64,000 bases of DNA, taken from positions 1 to 64,000 of the forward strand of contig JAYRKT010000006.1 of the NCBI GenBank assembly GCA_041905595.1, in the 5' to 3' direction. Below are positions 52,618-61,953 of the stretch, piece by piece. The notes under the pieces were generated by a model. That model searched no databases, was not told the origin of the DNA, and worked only from the letters and a program-made list of their open reading frames with translations. The DNA comes from Aliitabrizicola sp041905595. Its GTDB lineage: Bacteria; Pseudomonadota; Alphaproteobacteria; Rhodobacterales; Rhodobacteraceae. The first letter of the stretch is position 1. Every line of letters starts with the position of its first letter. The translations under genes and the position numbers were made by a program.

Positions 52618-54553
52618 TGATTACCCGTGCCTCCTTGCTGGGTTGGGTTGGATGCAGGGCCACGACCTCGGCCCGGACGTCATGCGCATCGACATAGCGG
52701 CGCAGAGAAATGATGCCGCCCTCGATCTCGGCAATCTGATCGAAGACCGGGGTTCCGTCACCCAGAACCGGCATCATGCGGTTGTGGATGCTGCCGATCA
52801 CGGTCAGACCGGGGCAATAGGCCTTGAGCAGGGTGTAGAATTCGCGCTGCGCCCCGGGGTCGAGACCGGCGGTAGTCTCGTCCAGAAAGGCGACTTCGGG
52901 CTTCAGAAGCAGCAGGCGCGCCAGAATGATGCGTTTCTTTTGCCCACCCGACAGCGCCCGTTCCCAGGGGCGGCCATTGCAGGTGCGGTCGTTCATTGCC
53001 CGCAGGAAATCGGGCGAGCCGAGCCCCGCCTGGGCCAGAACCGCGGCCACCTCGATGTCGTCGAAACTGTCCTCGTCCTCCGACCCGCAGATCAACTGCT
53101 TGAGCGTGGTGTCGGGGATACGCAGGTCCTGGAAGGCGTAGAAGGGCTTGCGGCCATCAGGCAGGAAAACGACCGCGCGGCCGTAATCCTTCTGGCCCAT
53201 CAGCGCGTTCAGGAACGAGGTTTTGCCGCTGCCCGAAGCGCCGATCAGCGCGGTCCAGCTTCCGGCAGGGAAGCGGAGACTTTCGCCCTCCATCCGCAGG
53301 AAGGGCTGCGCCTCCTGGCCGGCATGCATCAGCTCGAGCTTGCGCACGACGATGCCCTTGCCGCTTTCATGGGTGCGATAGCGGAAATCGTGGATGCCAG
53401 TGGACTGGAAGTAGTTGCGCACGTCCTGCACCCGCTCGATCGCGGCGGCATATTCCGTCACCCGGTCAAGATCGGCGTTCAGGCTGGAGAGGGCCGGCGT
53501 GACGTTGATGAGCCAGGAAAACCCGCCGGTCAGCTGGCCGACGAGCGCGGCGGTGGTGATGTAGGTCTGGAAGTCGATCTGGCCCTGGGCATAGGCAGGC
53601 AGCGCCAGGACCGAGGCGAGGATCTGCAGCGAGAAGGTGTTGTAGAAATCGTTCAGCCCGATGAAGCCCGCATTCAGGACGTTGTTGCGGAACCAGACGT
53701 GATCGATGGCCGAGTAGAGGCGGCGGTTGATCTTTCCCTGCACCCGCTCGCCATCCGATGCCGTGATCTGCGAGGCGCGGCGGAACATGGTGTTGAGCTC
53801 GCCCCGAAAGGCACCTTCGGCCTCCTGGAACTGGCGGTTCACGCCGCGCATGACCTGCCCGATGCGCGAAAAGCCCCAGGTGCAGAGCAGGGCGAAAGGC
53901 ACGATCACGCCAAGCGTCAGGGCAAAGGAGCCGGCCTGCCCGAAGGCAGGGACCTGTTCGATCGGGGTCGAGATCTGCCAAAGCTTGCGCGAGACCTCGA
54001 AGGCGCTGGCAGCGACGGTGGCGATGCCGATGGCAAGGCCGATGAAACTGCCCGACAGGCCCTTGATGCATTCCTGTTGGCGCTGGTCGAGGCTGTCGAG
54101 TCTTGGGTCCGACTGGATGTTCAGGATGACGTTGCGATCTGACAGCGTCGCGCGGGTAAACTGCTCGTTCAGCCAGGCGCGCCAGCGACGATGCAGGTTC
54201 TGGGCAAGGTAGTGGCGGAATGCGATCGCGACGATGCTGAGCGTGATCATCGTCATCAGCATCGTTCCGGCCTGAACGAAGGCGGTAAAGGGGTAAAGGT
54301 TCCCTGGCGTCCGGTAGGTGGCCTTCGCACTTTCAAAGGCGCCGGCGCTTTCCGCGATCCAGATGCCGACCTTGGCGATGAGCCAGGTCAAAAGCGCGAT
54401 CAGGATGGTGTGCAGCCAGGCGACACCGCGCACGTCGGACCGCCAATAGGCAGCCAGCAGGCCGCGGACAGTCTGCATGTCCGCAACCTCGGTCCGTGTC
54501 GGCCGCTCGGGCGGGCCGGCGCGGAATTCCTTTCCGTCCGGCCTTACCACCAT
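52610..54553 (-). CDS. BacA/SbmA-like ABC transporter (membrane domain fused to ATPase)
   Basis: This protein of about 647 residues has an N-terminal membrane domain of the ABC_membrane_2/SbmA-BacA type (about residues 30-340) and a C-terminal ATPase with Walker A GASGSGKTS, signature LSGGQKKRI, Walker B VAFLDETTAGLD and switch His in GSIHN. Relatives such as mycobacterial Rv1819c import diverse hydrophilic solutes, while others handle fatty acyl-CoA. In this operon it is the likely importer of glucan oligosaccharides. The ATG at 54553 follows GAGGCG; a TTG at 54610 is an alternative. Confidence 0.88.
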   Translation of the reverse strand: MVVRPDGKEFRAGPPERPTRTEVADMQTVRGLLAAYWRSDVRGVAWLHTILIALLTWLIAKVGIWIAESAGAFESAKATYRTPGNLYPFTAFVQAGTMLMTMITLSIVAIAFRHYLAQNLHRRWRAWLNEQFTRATLSDRNVILNIQSDPRLDSLDQRQQECIKGLSGSFIGLAIGIATVAASAFEVSRKLWQISTPIEQVPAFGQAGSFALTLGVIVPFALLCTWGFSRIGQVMRGVNRQFQEAEGAFRGELNTMFRRASQITASDGERVQGKINRRLYSAIDHVWFRNNVLNAGFIGLNDFYNTFSLQILASVLALPAYAQGQIDFQTYITTAALVGQLTGGFSWLINVTPALSSLNADLDRVTEYAAAIERVQDVRNYFQSTGIHDFRYRTHESGKGIVVRKLELMHAGQEAQPFLRMEGESLRFPAGSWTALIGASGSGKTSFLNALMGQKDYGRAVVFLPDGRKPFYAFQDLRIPDTTLKQLICGSEDEDSFDDIEVAAVLAQAGLGSPDFLRAMNDRTCNGRPWERALSGGQKKRIILARLLLLKPEVAFLDETTAGLDPGAQREFYTLLKAYCPGLTVIGSIHNRMMPVLGDGTPVFDQIAEIEGGIISLRRYVDAHDVRAEVVALHPTQPSKEARVINE

Positions 54554-54825
54554 TGCTTGCGCCTCTGTCTCCGCATTGGCTTTCCGGTCTCCTCCCGAGT
54601 CCAGTCTCAAGCCCGCGGATGGCAGGACTGTGGCCCGGTAAGGCGATGATTGCGGCGTGGCGGGTGGCGGTAAAGCAAACTCTGCCGTATTCGGTTAATG
54701 CTGCAATGCGGCGTAACCTATTGGCATCACTTGGAAATCCGGATCGGCCGCATTCGCTGCCCATTCGCTGTGCGAATGCCGTCCGGCTGAGCGTTTTCCA
54801 GGGGAGGCGGCGGCGAAAGGCTCGG
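54554..54825. promoter_or_regulatory. Leader of the glucan operon with repeated CATTCGCTG
   Basis: CATTCGCTG occurs as a direct repeat at 54751-54759 and 54762-54770 (11-bp period). GCATTCGC (54750-54757) is inverted as GCGAATGC at 54772-54779. The cluster lies about 200 bp before the transporter start and may be an operator. The rest of the 272 bases shows no gene. Confidence 0.4.
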
Positions 54826-55944
54826 TCAGCCCGGCTTGACCCAGGTCCCGGTTGCGGCCGAGTTGGCGAAGGCGTGGATTGCAGCCTCGATCTTCAGTCC
54901 TTCCGCGAATCCGATCGAGCGGGATGGCTCGCTGCGGATCGCCTTCAGCAGTTCCGCCAGTTCGATGACCTTCAGCTCGTTGAAGCCCAGCCCGTGGCCC
55001 GGGGCCGGGCAGAGCCTTGCATAGTCGCCATGCGGCGGACCGGACAGGATGCGGCGGAAGCCGCGGCTCTCGGGCGGACCGTCGGCGATGTAGAGGTTGA
55101 GTTCGTTCATGCGCTCGTTGTCGAGCCAGAGCATGCCTTTCGACCCATGCACCTCGACCCGGAGCCCGTTCTTGCGGCCATGGGCGATGCGGCTTGAGGC
55201 GAGAGAGCCGCGTGCGCCGGAGGCGAAGCGGACAAGGGCATGGGCGATGTCGTCATTCTCGACCCGCGCCGTTCCGCCCTGGGGCAAGGGACGCTCGACA
55301 TGCACCGTATCGACCATCGCCGTCAGGCTGTCGATCTCGCCCATAAGCGTCCGGGCCAGCGAGATCAGGTGGACGGTCAGGTCGCCAAGGGTGCCAAGGC
55401 CCGCCTCTTTCGCCTTCAGCCGCCACGACCAAGGGAGAGCGGGATCGGCCATGTAATCCTCGTCGACCGAGCCGCGGAAGTCGAAAGGCGTTCCGATGGC
55501 CCCGGCGGCGATCAGGCGGCGCGCTTCCTGCAAGGCCGGGTTCTGCAGATAGGCATACCCGAGCGCAGTCGCCTTGCCGGACCTTGCCGCGGCATCGGTC
55601 ATCGCCTGCGCATCGGCCATGGTCAGCGCCATGGGCTTTTCGCACCAGACATGCTTGCCCGCCTCCAGCGCCGCAACCGCCATTTCTCGGTGCAGACCGT
55701 TCGGCGAAGTGACCGAAACAAGGTCAATCGCGGGGTCAGACAGCAGGTCGCGCCAGTCGGTTGTCGATCGGGCGAACCCCCAGGCGGAGGCGCATTTCGC
55801 GGCATGGCCCGCCTCGACATCGCACAAAGCGACCCGGTCGATCACCGGCACGTCGCCATAGACGGCACGGACCGCACCATAGGCCATCGCGTGGCATTTC
55901 CCCATGAAGCCCGTGCCGATCAGGCCGACGCCGATGCGTTCCAT
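54826..55944 (-). CDS. Gfo/Idh/MocA family oxidoreductase (second)
   Basis: This 372-residue protein has an NAD(P)-binding Rossmann motif GVGLIGTGFMGKCHAMAY at the start, SVTSPNGLHREMAVAALEAGKHVWCEKPMAL with the family's EKP motif, and GTLGDLTVHLISLARTLMG, where Asp and His fit the active site. These enzymes oxidise or reduce hydroxyls of sugars and inositols. It is the last gene of the moc-like operon and overlaps the YdjC gene by 25 bp. It may return a keto intermediate to the sugar level. Confidence 0.9.
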   Translation of the reverse strand: MERIGVGLIGTGFMGKCHAMAYGAVRAVYGDVPVIDRVALCDVEAGHAAKCASAWGFARSTTDWRDLLSDPAIDLVSVTSPNGLHREMAVAALEAGKHVWCEKPMALTMADAQAMTDAAARSGKATALGYAYLQNPALQEARRLIAAGAIGTPFDFRGSVDEDYMADPALPWSWRLKAKEAGLGTLGDLTVHLISLARTLMGEIDSLTAMVDTVHVERPLPQGGTARVENDDIAHALVRFASGARGSLASSRIAHGRKNGLRVEVHGSKGMLWLDNERMNELNLYIADGPPESRGFRRILSGPPHGDYARLCPAPGHGLGFNELKVIELAELLKAIRSEPSRSIGFAEGLKIEAAIHAFANSAATGTWVKPG

Positions 55945-56819
55945 GTCCGTCCTCCGGTAGTCTGGCGGGCGCGCCAGCTGTCGCGCAGCTCCCGCATGCC
56001 GATGAAAGTCACGTCCTGCCGGTGGAGCCAGTCGGCGAAGCCCGGCGTGCGGAACAGCTCGTATTCCGCCCGGCGGATGTGGTGGAAACCAGGGTCGATC
56101 GCCTCGATCTCACCCGGCTTGGTGAAATGGAGCGCCAGGAAAGTCAGCCCCGGTGCCAAACCCGACAGAAGCTGCCGATAGGTCAGGTCGGGCGGGGCCG
56201 AGGGGCGCCAGTCGGTTTCGGCGATGCGGTCGAAGATCTCGAAACCAAGGGCGCGGGCGGCCTCGACCCCTGGCGCGAAAGCGTCGGCGGCAATGCCGGT
56301 CATGTTGTGCTGTCCGCCATAGGCCGAGAGGCTGGCGCAGAACAGCGGCGGCAGGCGGTAATCGGCGGCGATCCTCGCATAGATCGCAGCGAATTCCGGG
56401 GCCAGCACCGCGCCCATGTGATCGTCAAGATGCGTGACGTCGATACCGGCGAGCAGGGCCGCGTCGATCTGGGCGCGGAGTTCCGCCTCGACCGCCGCGG
56501 GATGGGCGCGGGCGCGCAGGGTTGGCACGTCGGAGTGGAAGAAGCCCTCGTCGTCGGTAAGTCCGGCAGAAGCCGGGGGCCGGGTCAGCGGCCGCCAACG
56601 ATAGCCCTTCATCTCGCTGGTCAGCGTTAGGTGCACCCCCACGTCGAGCGCCGGATTGGCGCGCGCCATCGCGGCCAGTTCCGGGAACCACGGGCAGGGC
56701 ACCATGACCGAGCCGGAGGTGAGCGTGCCCAGGTCCCACAACTCGGCAAAAGCCGCGTTCGCGCCGTGGCTCATGCCGAGGTCGTCGGCATGGATCACGA
56801 CGCGGCGGTCGCCGGTCAT
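55920..56819 (-). CDS. ChbG/YdjC-type carbohydrate deacetylase
   Basis: This 299-residue protein has the YdjC metal site: HADDLGMS (His10, Asp12, Asp13), DVGVHLTLTSE and THLDDHMG. The family removes N-acetyl groups from chitooligosaccharides or related amino sugars. Its presence in a sugar uptake operon suggests an N-acetylated substrate, which agrees with an amino-sugar or inosamine pathway. It overlaps the ATPase gene upstream by 4 bp. Confidence 0.88.
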   Translation of the reverse strand: MTGDRRVVIHADDLGMSHGANAAFAELWDLGTLTSGSVMVPCPWFPELAAMARANPALDVGVHLTLTSEMKGYRWRPLTRPPASAGLTDDEGFFHSDVPTLRARAHPAAVEAELRAQIDAALLAGIDVTHLDDHMGAVLAPEFAAIYARIAADYRLPPLFCASLSAYGGQHNMTGIAADAFAPGVEAARALGFEIFDRIAETDWRPSAPPDLTYRQLLSGLAPGLTFLALHFTKPGEIEAIDPGFHHIRRAEYELFRTPGFADWLHRQDVTFIGMRELRDSWRARQTTGGRTWNASASA

Positions 56820-57607
56820 CGCGCCTTCTCCAGCAGGTCCTCGATCTCGCGTTCCATCGCTGCCATGTCCTCGCCGCCCGACATGATCCGCACGACCTCG
56901 TCGCGGCTGATGTCGGTCTTGGCATAGGTGCCTTTTGAGGTGCCGCGGTTCAGCAAGGTGAACTTGTCGGCGACCGGATAGGCATGGTTGATGTTGTGGG
57001 TGATGAGGATCACGGCCAGCCCGCGCAGCCGCGCCTCGATCACGAATTTCAGCACCATCGCCGCCTGATGGACACCCAGAGCCGAAGTCGGCTCGTCGAG
57101 GATCAGCACCTTGGCGCCGAAGTGGATCGCCCGCGCGATGGCGACCGACTGCCGTTCGCCGCCCGAAAGCGTGCCTACGGCCTGCGACGGGTCGCGCACC
57201 TGGATGCCCACGTCGATCAACGCCTGCTTGGCGATCTTGTTGGCATGGTCGAGATCAAAGCGGCGGAAGGGGAAGACGCCCTTCTCCGGTTCCCGCCCAA
57301 GAAAGAAGTTCCGCGCGATCGACATCAGCGGGATCAGGCCGAGGTCCTGGAACACCGTCGCCACGCCCGCATCGGTCGCATCGCGCGGCGAGCGGAAGAC
57401 GACCGGCTCACCGCTGACAAGGATCTGCCCCTCGGTCGGGCGGTGGACGCCCGAGAGGATCTTGATGAGCGTCGATTTCCCCGCGCCGTTGTCGCCAAGA
57501 AGGCAGTGCACCTCGCCGGGATTGACGGCGATCGACACGTCGTTCAGCGCGATGACCGAGCCGAAGCGCTTGGAGACGTTGCGCAACTCGATGGCAGGAG
57601 CGGTCAT
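56816..57607 (-). CDS. Sugar ABC transporter ATP-binding protein (FrcA-like)
   Basis: This 263-residue ATPase has a single nucleotide-binding domain, unlike the double-domain RbsA type. Walker A is GDNGAGKST, signature LSGGERQSVAIARA, Walker B VLILDEPTSALG. The short FrcA/YtfR-like form fits the CUT2 sugar importer family. It overlaps the permease gene by 4 bp. Confidence 0.92.
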   Translation of the reverse strand: MTAPAIELRNVSKRFGSVIALNDVSIAVNPGEVHCLLGDNGAGKSTLIKILSGVHRPTEGQILVSGEPVVFRSPRDATDAGVATVFQDLGLIPLMSIARNFFLGREPEKGVFPFRRFDLDHANKIAKQALIDVGIQVRDPSQAVGTLSGGERQSVAIARAIHFGAKVLILDEPTSALGVHQAAMVLKFVIEARLRGLAVILITHNINHAYPVADKFTLLNRGTSKGTYAKTDISRDEVVRIMSGGEDMAAMEREIEDLLEKAR

Positions 57608-58776
57608 GACTCGACCCTTTCGCCAAGGGCACGGGCGCGCCCATAGTTGTTGACCAGCACGGCGGCGAGGATCACCAGGCCAAGGAAGACCTTGAACCAG
57701 TCGGTGTCGATCCCGGTGTAAAAGATGCCCATCTGGACAAGGCCGAAGATCAGCGCGCCGAAAGCCGCGCCCAACACCGTGCCGTAGCCCCCGGTCAGGA
57801 GCACGCCACCGATGACAGCCGCGATGATCGCCTCGAACTCCTTCTGGGTGCCGCGCACCGTGTCGGCCGATCCCGCTTCCATCACCTGAATGGTGGCGAG
57901 CAGCGTCGCGGCCAAAGCTGTGACAATAAATAGCGTGATCTTCACCCGCGCGACCGGGACACCTACGTTGCGCGCCACGGTCGCATCGCCGCCCGAAGCG
58001 TAGATCCAGTTGCCGAACTTGGTCTGGGTCAGCACCCAGCCGGCAAGGCAGGTGACCGCGATCCACCAGACGATCGACATCGGGATACCCGGCACGAAGG
58101 GCGAGCCGTCGCCCTTGGTGGCGATCCAGCCCTGCGTGCCCATCCACCGGAAAAGGCCGGTCAGGACATGGCCGTTGAAGATTGCCGCAGTCCAGGGATC
58201 GGGCGGGTTGTCGAGGATGTAGGGGATCTGCGTGCGCCCCGTCACCGCGCGGGTGATGCCGATCGATAGGCCCCGCAGGATGAACAGCGAGGCGAGCGTC
58301 ACGATGAACGACGGCAGCCGCGTCTTCACGGTGATGTAGCCGTTCAGGTAACCGACACGGATCGCCACCGCGAAGGCCGCCCCGATCGAGGCCCAGAGCG
58401 GCCAGCCGAGCCGCGTCACCAGAAGCCCGATCACGATGCCGGCGAAACCTACCATCGAGCCGATCGACAGGTCGAACTCTCCCGCGATTATGAGAAGCGA
58501 TACGGCGGCCGCAAGGATGCCCAATTCCGCCGACAGCGTCAGGAAGGTCATCGCCCCCTGCAGCGAGTAGAGCGAGGCAGCGCCGGGCAAGGCGGCGAAG
58601 ACGAGGAAAGTCGCGATCAGCCCCAGCACCACCCCGGCTTCCGGCCGGCGCATCAGCCGGGTGAAGGTCGAGGCCTGGGCCACGCGCTCGTCGGGCCGGT
58701 CAAGGGATTTCCGCGTGATCTCGGGTGGGCGGCCTTGGGCCGCCGCCGGTGGCGGAGGGGTCGGATGGTCGGTCAT
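57604..58776 (-). CDS. Sugar ABC transporter permease (CUT2, RbsC/FrcC-like)
   Basis: This 390-residue membrane protein has about ten helices. LLIIAGEFDLSIGSMVGFAGIVIGLL, LPSFIVTLASLFILRGLSIGITR and AAVIGGVLLTGGYGTVLGAAFGALIFGLVQMG are signatures of the branched-chain/ribose-type permeases. The N-terminal 30 residues are Pro-rich and cytosolic. It forms the importer with the ATPase and the binding protein on either side. Confidence 0.93.
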   Translation of the reverse strand: MTDHPTPPPPAAAQGRPPEITRKSLDRPDERVAQASTFTRLMRRPEAGVVLGLIATFLVFAALPGAASLYSLQGAMTFLTLSAELGILAAAVSLLIIAGEFDLSIGSMVGFAGIVIGLLVTRLGWPLWASIGAAFAVAIRVGYLNGYITVKTRLPSFIVTLASLFILRGLSIGITRAVTGRTQIPYILDNPPDPWTAAIFNGHVLTGLFRWMGTQGWIATKGDGSPFVPGIPMSIVWWIAVTCLAGWVLTQTKFGNWIYASGGDATVARNVGVPVARVKITLFIVTALAATLLATIQVMEAGSADTVRGTQKEFEAIIAAVIGGVLLTGGYGTVLGAAFGALIFGLVQMGIFYTGIDTDWFKVFLGLVILAAVLVNNYGRARALGERVES

Positions 58777-58805
58777 CTTTGTCTCTGGTCCCGTGGTCAG
58801 GGGCC

Positions 58806-58828
58806 GGGGGCAGGGTGGACCTGCCCCC
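58806..58828 (-). other. Intercistronic hairpin between binding-protein and permease genes
   Basis: GGGGGCAGG (58806-58814) pairs perfectly with CCTGCCCCC (58820-58828) around a 5-nt loop, 21 bp after the binding-protein stop in the transcript. It probably stabilises the upstream message and lowers permease expression. Confidence 0.75.
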
Positions 58829-58849
58829 GGGGGAGAGAGAAGGGGCGCC

Positions 58850-59818
58850 TCAGCGCGTCCCTTCCTTGGAGAGCACTTGGATCGCCTTGGCCTTTTCGGG
58901 CGAGTCGACGAACAGCGGGCCAGTGTAGATGTTGTTCTGCACCATCAGCCCGTGTGTGGCATTCTGCACCAGCAGGACCACCGGCAGATAGCCCATCAGG
59001 TATTGCTGTCCGTCGATGCCGAAGCCCATCTTGCCGTCGGCGACCGACTGCAGGATTTCCGGGCCAAGGTCATAGGTGAAGAGCTTGTATTTCGCCCACA
59101 GGTCCTGCTCGTCGAAATACTTGATGAGCGGGTTGGCGCCGGCGGTGCCGGTGGCGAAGACGGCCTGGGTGTCAGGATGCGAGGCAAGGTAAGCCTCGAC
59201 CCGGCGGGTCACGTCGGCGGGGTCCTGCGACACGGCGACGACTTCCGAGGTGCCGTTAGAGGCTTTTAGGCCATCGGCGATCCCCTGGCAGCGCTGGTCG
59301 AGGCTGATGTTGCCGACCTCGTGGTTGATGCAGGCGACCTTGAGGATGCCCATGCCAGCGAGTTTCTCGCCCGCCTTGATGCCGGCCTTGTATTCCGAGG
59401 TCGTGCCGACATAAAGCGGCACGCCCAGTTCGGCGCCTTCCGGCTCGCCCGAGTCGATGTTCACGACGGGGATGCCGGCATCGACTGCCGACTTGACCGC
59501 CGTGGCGAGCGCATCCTTGTCGGGGATCGAAATCACGAGGCCATCTGGTTTGGTCGCGACCGCCGCCTCGATCAAGCGGGCTTGCTCGACCGAGTCAAAG
59601 ACTTGCGGCGCGATATACTGGACCTGCGCGCCGGTCGCCGCTGCGGCGTCATCGACCCCGCGCTTGACCACCGACCAGTAGGCGTCGGACGAGTTGCCAT
59701 GCACGACGACCGCGATCTTGACGTCGGACGCGGCCTTGAGCCCCTCGGCCGACGCGGCCCCGGCCAGGAGGCCAAGGGCGGCAACGGCCGCGGGCACGAA
59801 CTTGATCCGTTCGAACAT
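58850..59818 (-). CDS. Sugar ABC transporter periplasmic binding protein (MocB/RbsB-like)
   Basis: This 322-residue protein has a signal peptide (cleavage near residue 24, ASA). The type I sugar-binding fold is shown by KIAVVVHGNSSDAYWSVVKRGVDDAAAATGAQVQYI, KPDGLVISIPD, GIPVVNIDSG and FATGTAGANPLIKYF. It binds a sugar or cyclitol for the CUT2 importer. GGGAGA precedes the start at 59818. The gene follows the IolE-like gene by 80 bp. MocB, the binding protein of the rhizopine locus, belongs to this class. Confidence 0.92.
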   Translation of the reverse strand: MFERIKFVPAAVAALGLLAGAASAEGLKAASDVKIAVVVHGNSSDAYWSVVKRGVDDAAAATGAQVQYIAPQVFDSVEQARLIEAAVATKPDGLVISIPDKDALATAVKSAVDAGIPVVNIDSGEPEGAELGVPLYVGTTSEYKAGIKAGEKLAGMGILKVACINHEVGNISLDQRCQGIADGLKASNGTSEVVAVSQDPADVTRRVEAYLASHPDTQAVFATGTAGANPLIKYFDEQDLWAKYKLFTYDLGPEILQSVADGKMGFGIDGQQYLMGYLPVVLLVQNATHGLMVQNNIYTGPLFVDSPEKAKAIQVLSKEGTR

Positions 59819-59898
59819 TGTCTTCGTCTCCCTGTTGTTGGTGCCGGCCGGAGGGGTCCGGCTGGCTTTCGCTTGGTCATGGTGCTCTTTGCGGCGCC

Positions 59899-60798
59899 TC
59901 AACCCGTAACGGTGAACCCTGCCTCGCTTGCCATGCGCGATAGGTTCTGGAACCCCATCGTCGCATAGGTCAGCGGATGGGCCTTCTTCGGGTCCTGTTC
60001 CGCCTCGACCACCAGCCAGCCGGAATAGCCCGCATCATGCAGGATCTTCAGGATGGTCGGATAGTCGATGATGCCGTCGCCCGGCACGGTGAAGATACCC
60101 TCCATCACCGCGCCCATGAAACTCATGTCCTCGGCCCGCGCCTTTTTCAGGATGTCGGGGCGTGCGTCCTTGCAATGGACATGCACGACGCGCTTCACGT
60201 GCTTCCTGAGCAGCGCCACCGGATCGCCGCCTGAGAAGATCGAATGGCCGGTGTCGTAGAGCAGCCCGACCGCCTCGCCGGTGTGCTGCATCATCAGGCC
60301 CACTTCCTCGTCGGTCTCGACGATGGTGCCCATGTGGTGATGGAAGGCCATGCGCACGCCGAAATCGGCGAAGCGTTCGGCCAGCGCCGTGAGCTTTTTC
60401 CCATAGGTCGGCCATTCCGCCGCGCTCAAGGCCGGGCGCTGCGAGATTGGCCCCCAGATCGCCCCGTGCCGTCCGCGCGATGTGTCGGCATAGACGACAT
60501 GGGTCGCGCCCAGATCACGCAGCAGGGTCAGGTGCGGGGTGATGGCCTCGAATTCCTCCTCGACCGATTTCTCGTCACAGCGGCCGTCATACCAGCCGGA
60601 GACGAGGGAGAGGCCATAGCCGTCAAGAATGTGGCTAAGCACCATGGAATCGCGGGGGAACTTGCCCCCAAGCTCGGTTCCGGCGTAGCCCGCCTGTTTC
60701 GTCTCCGACAGGCAGGTTTCCAGCGGCGTGTCGCCGCCCAGTTCCGGCACGTCGTCGTTGGTCCAGGTGATCGGGTTGATCCCGATGCGCACGCTCAT
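59899..60798 (-). CDS. iolE: IolE/MocC-like inosose dehydratase or isomerase
   Basis: This 299-residue TIM-barrel protein matches IolE closely: MSVRIGINPITWTNDDVPELGGDTPLETCLSE at the start, ELGGKFPRD, and metal-binding segments AFHHHMGT, LLYDTGHSIFSGGDP, HVHCKDARPDI and TVPGDGIIDYPTIL. IolE dehydrates scyllo-inosose in inositol breakdown. MocC of the rhizopine locus is a homologue. No iolB, iolC, iolD or classic iolG is in the window, which makes the moc-like reading attractive. It starts 4 bp after the upstream dehydrogenase stop. Confidence 0.85.
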   Translation of the reverse strand: MSVRIGINPITWTNDDVPELGGDTPLETCLSETKQAGYAGTELGGKFPRDSMVLSHILDGYGLSLVSGWYDGRCDEKSVEEEFEAITPHLTLLRDLGATHVVYADTSRGRHGAIWGPISQRPALSAAEWPTYGKKLTALAERFADFGVRMAFHHHMGTIVETDEEVGLMMQHTGEAVGLLYDTGHSIFSGGDPVALLRKHVKRVVHVHCKDARPDILKKARAEDMSFMGAVMEGIFTVPGDGIIDYPTILKILHDAGYSGWLVVEAEQDPKKAHPLTYATMGFQNLSRMASEAGFTVTG

Positions 60799-60802
60799 GG
60801 TG

Positions 60803-61912
60803 TCAGCCTCTCTTCACGTTGTGGGTCATGTGCCAGGCAGCCAGCCCGGCCAGCAGGTCCATGTCCTTCGCGGCGGCCTCGGCGGTGTTGCGGACCGGCT
60901 CGCCTTTGGTCACCGCGCGATGGAAGCCGCGCAGTTCCTCGATGAAGGCCTCCTCGTAGCCCGTACGGATATCGCGGCTTTCCAGCGACAACCCGTGCCC
61001 CCGCCGCTCGGTCAGCCGGGTCGGGGCATGGTTCAGCCAGGGCGAGGGGAATTCCAGCTCCAGTGCCGAGCCTTCGAAGGTCAGGGTGATGCGTTCCGAA
61101 TAGTGCGGCAGCGACGGGGTGGTCAGGTGCGACATGGTCCAGAGCGCCGTGCCGCCGTTCAGGCTGACGGCGCCCTGTCCGCCGATCCCCCCGGCAAACA
61201 GCGCCGCACCGGTGATCCCGGCCACGGTCGTGCCAAGCGCGTCGAGGATGCCGTGGACAGCGTTCACGTCATGCACGATGGACGAGGCATAGGCCGCGCA
61301 GAATCCGCGATAGCCGGTCTCATCGAGCGGCACTTTTACCGCGCGCGCCACCTGTTCGGCCTGCATCGCGCGGAGCCGCTGCCCGGCCTCGAGGGGAAGG
61401 TCGGAGCCAAGTTGCCATTCGTGATGGCGGATGAAGGGCGCGGCATCCGGGTCATAGACTTCGACCGCGACCTGGAGGAGCGCGCCGGACTGGTCGGGCA
61501 GGCGCGCCAGCAGCGCCTCGTAGCTCGGGTCGAAGCGCTTCATGTAGCCGGTCTGCAGAACGCGCCCGGCTTTGTCGCGCTGCGCGGCCAGCGTCCGGAT
61601 ATCCTCGGAGGCATAGCAGAGCGGCTTTTCGCAGAAGACATGCAATCCGGCCGACAAGGCCGCCGAGACATGTGTGAAATGCAGCGCATCCGGGGAAGCG
61701 ACCACGACCGCATCGAGCGGCATGGCCAGCAACTCTGCCGGATCAGCCACGGTCGGAATGCCATACCGGCCGGTGACGAAGGCGCGCGCCGTCGGGGAGG
61801 GATCTGCAACGACTGTGAGGTCGAACAGCGTCGGCAGCCGAAGCAGGTTCGGGATGTGCTCGACCTGAGCCACACCACCTGCACCGATGACGCCCACCTT
61901 CAGCCGCGACAT
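60803..61912 (-). CDS. Gfo/Idh/MocA family oxidoreductase (first, MocA-like position)
   Basis: This 369-residue protein has the Rossmann start KVGVIGAGGVAQVEHIPNLL and the EKP motif in GLHVFCEKPLCYA. GYMKRFDPSYEALL follows the same layout as other Gfo/Idh/MocA dehydrogenases. It is the first gene of the operon, divergent from the MocR regulator across 91 bp. It would oxidise the imported cyclitol or sugar. Substrate is not deducible from sequence alone. Confidence 0.9.
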   Translation of the reverse strand: MSRLKVGVIGAGGVAQVEHIPNLLRLPTLFDLTVVADPSPTARAFVTGRYGIPTVADPAELLAMPLDAVVVASPDALHFTHVSAALSAGLHVFCEKPLCYASEDIRTLAAQRDKAGRVLQTGYMKRFDPSYEALLARLPDQSGALLQVAVEVYDPDAAPFIRHHEWQLGSDLPLEAGQRLRAMQAEQVARAVKVPLDETGYRGFCAAYASSIVHDVNAVHGILDALGTTVAGITGAALFAGGIGGQGAVSLNGGTALWTMSHLTTPSLPHYSERITLTFEGSALELEFPSPWLNHAPTRLTERRGHGLSLESRDIRTGYEEAFIEELRGFHRAVTKGEPVRNTAEAAAKDMDLLAGLAAWHMTHNVKRG

Positions 61913-61953
61913 TCCGTTGGGTCCCCCTGATCCGATGAGGGAATGCTAGCGCC

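Noticed and set aside
54826..61912. Plain myo-inositol (iol) operon
   Set aside because: Only an IolE-like enzyme is present. IolB, IolC, IolD and a typical IolG are missing, so a full iol pathway cannot be claimed from this window.
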